The notes beneath the pieces were generated by a model. That model saw only the letters and a program-made list of their open reading frames with translations, had not been told where the DNA came from and ran no database searches. Below, piece after piece: positions 14,324-19,711 of a stretch of DNA of 19,711 nt. Both the position numbers and the translations under genes were made by a program. The DNA is taken from NCBI GenBank assembly GCA_039808845.1, contig JBDHTS010000041.1, positions 1 to 19,711 on the forward strand, given 5' to 3'. Numbering within the stretch: the stretch's first letter is position 1; every line of letters starts with the position of its first letter. The DNA is from JBDHTS01 sp039808845 (GTDB lineage: Bacteria > Pseudomonadota > Alphaproteobacteria > Micavibrionales > Micavibrionaceae).

Positions 14324-14459
14324 GCTGTTTTGTAGCGGAGACAACGTTGGAGCGCAAGACGCAAGCATGCCTGCACGCTTCGGTTCTTCAGGCTTCTGGC
14401 TTTGACGGTTTTTTTATGGCAGAAAGACGGAAGAACGATTTTAACGGGAAAGGTCCATC

Positions 14460-14633
14460 ATGGCCACGCATGCCGAACTCGCCGCCCGCCTGCTGCGCGA
14501 CGCCGCGCATTTCTTCCGCACCATCGGCAGCCAGAACGAGCCGCTGAACGCACAGATGACCGAAAATGCCGATGTGTTCGAGCAGGTCGCGAACCTGGTC
14601 GAGACCGACCCGACGGGCAAGATCGGCGACTGA
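14460..14633 (+). CDS. small conserved-type hypothetical protein (57 aa)
   Basis: A 57-codon gene divergent from aroA begins with a ribosome site (GGGAAAGG) ahead of the ATG. The product is acidic and helical: THAELAARLLRDAAHFFRT, then EPLNAQMTENADVFEQVA, then ETDPTGKIGD. From memory, this resembles a short uncharacterised protein found across alphaproteobacteria (LAxRLLRDAAxFFRxxGxQNxPLxxQMxENAxVxEQVA); I cannot verify this here. There is no membrane segment. It converges with the next minus-strand gene, whose stop is three bases away. The function is unknown. Confidence 0.72.
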   Translation: MATHAELAARLLRDAAHFFRTIGSQNEPLNAQMTENADVFEQVANLVETDPTGKIGD

Positions 14634-14636
14634 GGC

Positions 14637-14993
14637 TTACCCCATCAGGGAACAGGCGGCGAAGGCGATGCCTCCGCACAACGCGGCAAACGCCACGATC
14701 GCCGTAAAGCCGAACCGGAGCCGGCGGCGATTCTCATAGGTGCGGAAAGTTGTGTCCACATGGCGGTTGATGCGCCGGTCGAACACCTTCCGTTTGACTT
14801 CGATGCGGTGATAGCGCCCTGAATCGTATAGCGTGCGCGCCAAAGCGACGGCGCGTTCCCCGTCAGGGGTGCTGTCATGCCGGTGCCAGCGGCTGCGCAA
14901 ACGGCGGTCGGGGTTTTCGAAACTGTAAACCGTGAATTCCTGGCTTTCCTGCGCGGGGGAAAGCGGCAGTTTTTTCGCGGCGCTGCTGTTCAT
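14637..14993 (-). CDS. small C-tail-anchored membrane protein (118 aa)
   Basis: I do not recognise this family. The 118-residue protein is strongly basic over residues 28-95 (for example RRLRSRWHRH and VFDRRINRHVDTTFRTYENRRR). It ends in one membrane helix (FGFTAIVAFAALCGGIAFAACSL), so it is probably an inner-membrane protein with a cytoplasmic N-terminal domain. The start at 14993 is supported by GGAGG nine bases upstream. It converges with the 57-residue gene and is divergent from ftsK. The basic soluble part could bind nucleic acid or acidic lipid, but nothing specific supports a role. Confidence 0.75.
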   Translation of the reverse strand: MNSSAAKKLPLSPAQESQEFTVYSFENPDRRLRSRWHRHDSTPDGERAVALARTLYDSGRYHRIEVKRKVFDRRINRHVDTTFRTYENRRRLRFGFTAIVAFAALCGGIAFAACSLMG

Positions 14994-15137
14994 GGAAGGG
15001 ACCTCCGGCGACTCACGCTCATGACGTTACCGCAAGGATCATTAACAAAGTCTTAACCGTTCCCGGGCAGCATAAGTTCCACAATCAGCCGGAAGGATTT
15101 CATAATGTACAAGAGAAGGCTTGTGCCGCCCTTATGC

Positions 15138-15166
15138 TTGTCAGAATGTGGCGCTATCGTTACAAT
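15138..15166 (+). promoter_or_regulatory. ftsK promoter
   Basis: TTGTCA (15138-15143) and TACAAT (15161-15166) are separated by exactly 17 bases, five of six matches to each consensus hexamer. Predicted initiation near 15173 leaves a leader of about 56 bases before ftsK. Confidence 0.75.
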
Positions 15167-15228
15167 AGGCGCAGACATCGTCCGTCTTTCAGCGTCATCT
15201 TTCACAACTTGAAGCAAACCGCATCGCC

Positions 15229-17736
15229 ATGGCCCGGTATTCGCGCGTCGTCCGCAAGAAAAAACAGCAGCAAAAGGGTTTTCTGCCCGAAGCGGTGAAA
15301 ATATTCATCGCGCGCCGGGTGATCGACGCGGCGGCGCTCGGCTTGCTGATGCTCGGGCTTTTTACGGTTCTGTCCCTGATCAGCTACAGCCATGACGATC
15401 CGTCGCTCAACACGGCAGCCGCAGTGCCGGCAGGACGCATCGGCAACTGGCTTGGCCTTCCGGGGGCCTATACGGCGGATCTGCTGATGCAGACTCTGGG
15501 CCTGGGCGGTCTTGTTTTCGCGGCGGCCTTGCTTGCCTGGTCCTGGCGGGTCTTCCACCGCGAACCGCTGGAACCGCTCTGGCTGCGCTGCGCCGGGCTG
15601 ATCGCCGCCGCGCTGTTCGCCAGCATGGCGTTTGCCCGCGTGCCCGCCGGAGAATGGCTGCCCAGCGCCTGGGCGGGTGGGGGCGGCGGCACGATCCTGC
15701 TGAACGGTGCGGCCCATATGCTGGCGCCGCTGGCTGGTACGATGGCACACAGCATAGCCGCCATAATGGCTGCCATTCTGGCCTTAGGCTCTCTGGCTCT
15801 GGCCTGCGCGGTCAGCCGGGATGAGATTTCAGCCACCTTTGCCCTGATGGCGCAGGGCGCGACAACCGTCACGGAAGCCATTGGCACCGCATTTGCTGGT
15901 ACTTACGGCTGGCTGCGGCACTATGGCGATGCCGAACGCGAAGTGCCCGTCAAAAAAACACGGACACGGAAAACGCCCACGCTCGACTCTGCAAACGATG
16001 AAGAGGCAACGGACGAAGAGTCCGAAACAGCTGAAGACGAAGAGAACGATGAAGATGAGGAAGAAGAGGCTGAAAACGACATGCCGGAATTCCTCAAAAA
16101 ACCGATCGACTCCACGCCGATCCGCGTCATGAATCCCGGCAAGGCCGCCAAGGGAAAACAGACGGGAGGCACAGCGCGGCAAACCAGCTTCGCCCTGCCC
16201 GGCGATGCGGAGGAATGGGAATTCCCGCCGCTCGATCTGCTGCAGGATGTGCCGGAGGCGACCGTTGCCGAACAACCCGACGAGGCCGCGCTGCAGAAAA
16301 ACGCCCGGATGCTGCGGCAGGTTCTCGGCGATTTCAACGTGTCGGGCGACATCGTCAGCATCAGCCCCGGCCCGGTCGTCACGCTTTACGAGCTCGAACC
16401 CGCGCCGGGCACGAAGACCAGCCGCGTCATTTCGCTGTCGGACGATATCGCACGCTCGATGGCCGCCATATCCGTGCGTTCCGCCGTCATTCCCGGCCGC
16501 AACGTGATCGGCATCGAACTGCCCAACAAGCGCCGCCAGACCGTCTACATGCGCGAATTGCTGGAAACGGAGCAGATCCAGAACGCACGCGCCGCCCTGC
16601 CCCTGATCCTCGGCAAGGATATCGGCGGCGCGCCGGTCATCGCCGACCTCGCCCGCATGCCGCATCTGCTGGTCGCCGGGACGACGGGATCGGGCAAGTC
16701 CGTCGCCGTCAACACCATGATCCTGTCCCTGCTCTACCGCCTGCCGCCGGAAAAATGCCGCTTCATCATGATCGACCCGAAAATGCTGGAGCTTTCGGTT
16801 TATCAGGATATTCCGCACCTCCTCTCCCCCGTCGTCACCGAGCCGGGCAAGGCGATCGTCTCCCTGAAATGGGCGGTGGCGGAGATGGAGAACCGCTATC
16901 GCGCCATGTCGCGCCTCGGCGTCCGCAACATCGACGGCTACAACGCCCGCCTCGCCGAGGCCCGCAAGAAGGGCGAGACGCTGATGCGCAAGGTCCAGAC
17001 CGGTTTCGACCCCGAAACCGGCAAGCCGGTCTATGAAGAGCAGCCGATGGACATGACGGAGCTGCCCTATATCGTGATCGTCGTCGACGAATTCGCCGAC
17101 CTGATGCTGGTCGCGGGCAAGGATGTGGAGAACGCGATCCAGCGCCTGGCGCAGATGGCGCGGGCGGCGGGCCTGCACCTGATCATGGCGACGCAGCGCC
17201 CCTCCGTCGACGTCATCACCGGCGTCATCAAGGCGAACTTCCCGACGCGGATTTCCTTCCAGGTGACGTCAAAAATCGACAGCCGCACGATTTTGGGCGA
17301 AGGCGGCGCGGAACAGCTGCTGGGCATGGGCGACATGCTGTATATGGCCCCCGGCGGCCAGATCAAGCGCGTCCACGGCCCGTTCGTTTCCGACGAGGAT
17401 GTCGAGCAGGTGGTGAGCTTCCTGAAATCCCAGGGCGAACCGGCCTATCTCGACGAAGTGACGGAAGGCGGCGATTACGGCGACTCGGAAGTCATGGGCG
17501 CCCTGTTCGGCGAGGGCGGCGGCGACGGATCGAGCGTGGACGAAATGTACGACCAGGCCGTCGCCATCGTCGCCCGCGAACGCAAGGCCTCGACCAGCTT
17601 CATCCAGCGCCACCTCCAGATCGGCTACAACCGCGCCGCAAGAATCATCGAGGAAATGGAGCGCCAGGGCGTGGTCAGCAAGGCCAGCCCGACGGGGAAG
17701 AGAGAAGTGCTGGTGAGCGATTATTCGGATGCTTAA
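15229..17736 (+). CDS. ftsK: DNA translocase FtsK
   Basis: FtsK pumps chromosomal DNA at the division septum and activates dimer resolution at dif. The 835-residue protein has four N-terminal membrane helices (about 33-52, 84-106, 118-135 and 168-195). A short linker with a very acidic run (about 257-285) follows, then the alpha/beta motor, with Walker A AGTTGSGKS at 483-491 and Walker B VIVVDEFADL near 616-625. The winged-helix gamma domain (about 771-835) contains SFIQRHLQIGYNRAARIIEEME, the part that reads polar sequences and contacts XerD. The length is typical of alphaproteobacterial FtsK and far shorter than E. coli's long-linker form. The start MARYSRVVRKKK has a weak ribosome site. 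The promoter at 15138-15166 precedes it. Confidence 0.98.
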   Translation: MARYSRVVRKKKQQQKGFLPEAVKIFIARRVIDAAALGLLMLGLFTVLSLISYSHDDPSLNTAAAVPAGRIGNWLGLPGAYTADLLMQTLGLGGLVFAAALLAWSWRVFHREPLEPLWLRCAGLIAAALFASMAFARVPAGEWLPSAWAGGGGGTILLNGAAHMLAPLAGTMAHSIAAIMAAILALGSLALACAVSRDEISATFALMAQGATTVTEAIGTAFAGTYGWLRHYGDAEREVPVKKTRTRKTPTLDSANDEEATDEESETAEDEENDEDEEEEAENDMPEFLKKPIDSTPIRVMNPGKAAKGKQTGGTARQTSFALPGDAEEWEFPPLDLLQDVPEATVAEQPDEAALQKNARMLRQVLGDFNVSGDIVSISPGPVVTLYELEPAPGTKTSRVISLSDDIARSMAAISVRSAVIPGRNVIGIELPNKRRQTVYMRELLETEQIQNARAALPLILGKDIGGAPVIADLARMPHLLVAGTTGSGKSVAVNTMILSLLYRLPPEKCRFIMIDPKMLELSVYQDIPHLLSPVVTEPGKAIVSLKWAVAEMENRYRAMSRLGVRNIDGYNARLAEARKKGETLMRKVQTGFDPETGKPVYEEQPMDMTELPYIVIVVDEFADLMLVAGKDVENAIQRLAQMARAAGLHLIMATQRPSVDVITGVIKANFPTRISFQVTSKIDSRTILGEGGAEQLLGMGDMLYMAPGGQIKRVHGPFVSDEDVEQVVSFLKSQGEPAYLDEVTEGGDYGDSEVMGALFGEGGGDGSSVDEMYDQAVAIVARERKASTSFIQRHLQIGYNRAARIIEEMERQGVVSKASPTGKREVLVSDYSDA

Positions 17737-17763
17737 CTATTAGTTAAAAATGTCGTCAATCTC

Positions 17764-18405
17764 TTAATCGAGATCTATTCCAATATCGTCAACATTTTCT
17801 TGCTCGTGCGATGAATTATTCTTATCATTTTCGCTTGTAATTTTTTTGTGGCAGTCTTGACAAAGGCCTAAAAGTTCAAATAGAAATTCATTAAACAAAT
17901 GATCATAATGTATATGATGCACTTCGGTCGCAGGAACTACTCCACAACCTTCACAAACATTTTGGCAACGTTTTAAGACTAGATCACGTTTTTTATGCCA
18001 CTCGGGAGATTCTAAATACCTATTATAACTGTGAGTAAATTTACCTCGTTCTTCATATTGCTTTCGTGCTAGTTGGAGGAGCTTTTCGCGTAGTTCCGCA
18101 CTCCGTCTCGATGAATAACTTTTAGAAAGTATTTCAGGCAACCAAGGCAAACTCTCTACCCAGATTTTATCCTTTTGGACAAGGGCATTACCCAATCGTT
18201 CACCGCAACTAATACAGCAATTTCGGACTTGAAGGTTACCGTTAGCAACTTGAACACGGTATGGTTTTTTTTCCAGATGTTGGCATGTTTCTTCATAAAA
18301 CTGCGAGATTAATAAACGGTATTCTGAAGTATGCTCAATAGCTAAAAGTTCACCTGTTTTTGGGTCTTTAATAAAATTGGCATCTAATAATGAATCGTCG
18401 GACAT
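17764..18405 (-). CDS. HNH endonuclease with N-terminal zinc knuckle
   Basis: The 213-residue protein has a C-terminal HNH nuclease domain. It opens with YLESPEWHKKRDLVLKR (130-146), then zinc ligands C151/C154 (CEGCG), the catalytic EVHHIHYDHLFNEFLFE (H163/H164 and N172), and C182/C185 with H186 (LCQDCHKKI). A second CxxC (C64, C67 in CCISCGERLGN) marks an extra zinc element in the N-terminal half, which I have seen in HNH proteins of mobile or phage-related contexts. The gene is clearly AT-rich compared with ftsK, which ends 27 bases away in the opposite direction. No ribosome site precedes the ATG at 18405, but an AT-rich TATAAAAT stretch lies just upstream. It could be a defence nuclease, a homing-type enzyme or a domesticated phage gene; the sequence does not decide. 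Confidence 0.85.
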   Translation of the reverse strand: MSDDSLLDANFIKDPKTGELLAIEHTSEYRLLISQFYEETCQHLEKKPYRVQVANGNLQVRNCCISCGERLGNALVQKDKIWVESLPWLPEILSKSYSSRRSAELREKLLQLARKQYEERGKFTHSYNRYLESPEWHKKRDLVLKRCQNVCEGCGVVPATEVHHIHYDHLFNEFLFELLGLCQDCHKKITSENDKNNSSHEQENVDDIGIDLD

Positions 18406-18438
18406 AACTGATATTTTATATCATTCAAAAGAAAGACT

Positions 18439-18472
18439 GATAGTTCAGCGTTGCGTGTAATGCTGAACTATC
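18439..18472 (-). terminator. strong hairpin between the two AT-rich genes (likely terminator)
   Basis: GATAGTTCAGC (18439-18449) pairs perfectly with GCTGAACTATC (18462-18472). Three more pairs (one of them a G-T wobble) extend the stem to 14 bp around a six-base loop. The upstream gene's TAG stop (18468-18470) is inside the stem. On the minus strand the hairpin is followed by AGTCTTTCTTTT, a broken T-run. It probably terminates the upstream gene. Confidence 0.55.
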
Positions 18473-19406
18473 CAAATACTAGTCTAGTTTGGCGTGATTG
18501 AAAATCCGGCTTGATAAACTGAACAAATTCCTGTGCGTTAAACTCACCTGGATGGCCTAGATCATCCGCCAGTAAGGTGCAAAATGTCATCTGACGTTCA
18601 CTTAATTGCATATGGTAAGGTTCCTCCCTATTTTGCAATTGGGTCATCCACTGCGGTAGACGGCGACTTCCTAAAACAATCCAATCATGAGATGAGCGTT
18701 CTCGATAGGATTTTTGCTCAATAGAAGCCACTTCGGCATCCGTCGGCTGGCATACTTCTAGATGGTCCGCACAATAGTTACCCATAATGCCTATAAGTTT
18801 AAACAGTTTGTGTAATCTTTGCAGAGAATCCAGATTATACAAGTTTTCAGCATCTGCCGCTTGGCACAAAGCAACCGCATTCTCTTCCGTTTTATTTTTT
18901 TGCCAGTTGGACAATGCTATACCAATTGAGCGAGGACGATATTGAGGAATTTGAGTCAAACGCAAAGCCCGGAATTCCTCCATCAACGCCGCGTAGTCCG
19001 TTGCATAAGACCGTGCCACACTGGGCCTGCTTTCAGCCTTTTCATCAAAATCGCCGGAGCATCTTGTTTTAAGTTTTTTAGGTGTATTAGGAGTTTCTTC
19101 CGTCTCATGTTGATCATCACCATCGGTCATAGGATCATCGCGTTTTGTCAGATCTGGAAAATCCATAAGCCGCATGCCAAGTTTCTTGGCGATTGATGCA
19201 GCACAACCGGTTCCTACTGGCCCAATTTCACCATCGGCACGTTCGACAATCCATACAGCCTTAAATAAAGGGTTCTTTCCCGTCGGAGAGCGGTGAATAG
19301 CGGGATGATTTCTTCTGGGATCGCTATTCAGGCAAGAAATACCAAAGGCAGTATAATCCCTTTTTATCAGGCGTTTAAAGGCATGATTAAGAGGCGTTAA
19401 TCCCAC
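18468..19406 (-). CDS. unrecognised protein, about 312 aa
   Basis: I do not recognise this protein. From a GTG at 19406 it has 312 residues. A possible N-terminal domain (about 1-88) contains NPLFKAVWIVERADGEIGP and VGTGCAASIAKKLGMRL. A charged, probably flexible linker follows (about 92-130, with DGDDQHETEETP and KKLKTR). The rest is mainly helical, with YRPRSIGIALSNWQKNKTEEN and RLHKLFKLIGIMGNYCADH. No membrane helix, signal peptide or classic nuclease motif is seen. The GTG is chosen because AAGGGAGA lies seven bases upstream. The frame stays open to an ATG at 19637, but that extension enters GC-rich sequence of different character. The gene shares strand and AT-rich composition with the HNH gene downstream, so they may have arrived together. 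Confidence 0.6.
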   Translation of the reverse strand: MGLTPLNHAFKRLIKRDYTAFGISCLNSDPRRNHPAIHRSPTGKNPLFKAVWIVERADGEIGPVGTGCAASIAKKLGMRLMDFPDLTKRDDPMTDGDDQHETEETPNTPKKLKTRCSGDFDEKAESRPSVARSYATDYAALMEEFRALRLTQIPQYRPRSIGIALSNWQKNKTEENAVALCQAADAENLYNLDSLQRLHKLFKLIGIMGNYCADHLEVCQPTDAEVASIEQKSYRERSSHDWIVLGSRRLPQWMTQLQNREEPYHMQLSERQMTFCTLLADDLGHPGEFNAQEFVQFIKPDFQSRQTRLVFG

Positions 19407-19711
19407 AATATTATCTCCCTTAGGCCCGTCTTGTACTCCCCCTGTTCTATTTACGCAATAAAATATTAGGGCGTTTGTCCGCCGCTGCGTTTCGGCATAT
19501 GATCCCTTCCCATGAGCTTTTAGCCCAAACACATTGCCAATGAAAGCGAACGCCTGATCTATGTGGCGCGGCTGCACTGGATCGGGCGGCTTCACGATCG
19601 ACCTGAAATGGTCGCTCTGCGACAACCGGCAGGTCATGGCGGCGCCAGCGAACGATCCCGCGCCACGGCCTTGTCCAGCCCGGCATTTTAACGGTCCGGC
19701 CCAGCCTTAAA
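19407..19711. other. right-end region without a confident gene
   Basis: About 300 bases with no gene I can support. From about 19500 onward composition is GC-rich again. On the plus strand, 19542-19583 encodes ESERLIYVARLHWI, which resembles the start of bacterial PH-domain membrane proteins. The frame is closed by TAG shortly upstream and TAA downstream, and the expected hydrophobic continuation is missing. Open minus-strand frames here (for example up to 19637 and 19686) have no ribosome site and unconvincing content. Confidence 0.4.

Noticed and set aside
15105..15212. 35-codon plus-strand ORF upstream of ftsK with a GGAAGG site
   Set aside because: It overlaps the near-consensus ftsK promoter, so the promoter's transcript would not carry its start; no family resemblance.
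15829..17178. 449-codon minus-strand frame opposite ftsK
   Set aside because: Antisense shadow of the FtsK linker and motor domain.
17733..17774. Short AT-rich inverted repeats (TTAAC/GTTAA and ATCTC/GAGAT) between ftsK and the HNH gene
   Set aside because: Stems of five AT-rich pairs are too weak to call terminators with confidence.
19447..19686. 79-codon minus-strand frame at the right edge
   Set aside because: No ribosome site, unconvincing composition, and overlap with a better explained region.
1..19711. CRISPR arrays, insertion sequences or other tRNAs
   Set aside because: No direct-repeat/spacer pattern, transposase motif, or further cloverleaf was seen on reading both strands.

Overview
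The window looks like a chromosomal segment of an alphaproteobacterium. Most of it is GC-rich. It carries the aroA–cmk–rpsA order that is common in that class, a CP4-like (class II type) EPSP synthase, a small FtsK-adjacent neighbourhood with short alphaproteobacterial-type hypothetical proteins, and a CATCCCCCGG/CCGGGGGATG intergenic palindrome of the kind scattered through alphaproteobacterial genomes. I cannot name the order or genus from the sequence.

Left part (1–3256): the minus strand carries the N-terminal 365 codons of DNA polymerase I (polA, cut by the window edge), a possible 68-residue small protein, and a SpoU-family 23S rRNA 2'-O-methyltransferase (rlmB-like) with a long basic tail. 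A tRNA-Tyr(GTA) gene with encoded CCA is transcribed divergently from rlmB. A less GC-rich gene for a multi-pass membrane protein follows.

Middle part (3326–9081): a LysR-type regulator is divergent from a tight five-gene operon. In order these are a YcaC-like isochorismatase-fold hydrolase, a VOC extradiol ring-cleavage dioxygenase (MhqO/PcpA type), an MhqD-type carboxylesterase, a YtcJ-like amidohydrolase with a His/Cys-rich tail, and a membrane-anchored ABM-domain monooxygenase. Gene spacing is 17–22 nt, every gene has a good Shine-Dalgarno sequence, and a terminator hairpin closes the operon. The set reads as a detoxification or catabolic cassette for quinones or hydroquinones and related electrophiles. 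It is the most system-like unit here.

Housekeeping part (9185–17736): the minus strand holds aroA, a 116-residue unknown, cmk, a HAD-family hydrolase, and rpsA (ribosomal protein S1) with its own promoter and a long leader. A 57-residue conserved-looking protein and a C-tail-anchored small membrane protein lie between aroA and ftsK. ftsK, the chromosome-segregation DNA translocase, has a near-consensus promoter.

Right end (17764–19711): composition shifts to AT-rich. Two minus-strand genes sit here, an HNH endonuclease with an extra CxxC zinc knuckle and a 312-residue protein I do not recognise, separated by a strong hairpin. Composition returns to GC-rich near 19500, where a plus-strand stretch resembles the start of a bacterial PH-domain protein. 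This looks like a small horizontally acquired insertion next to ftsK.
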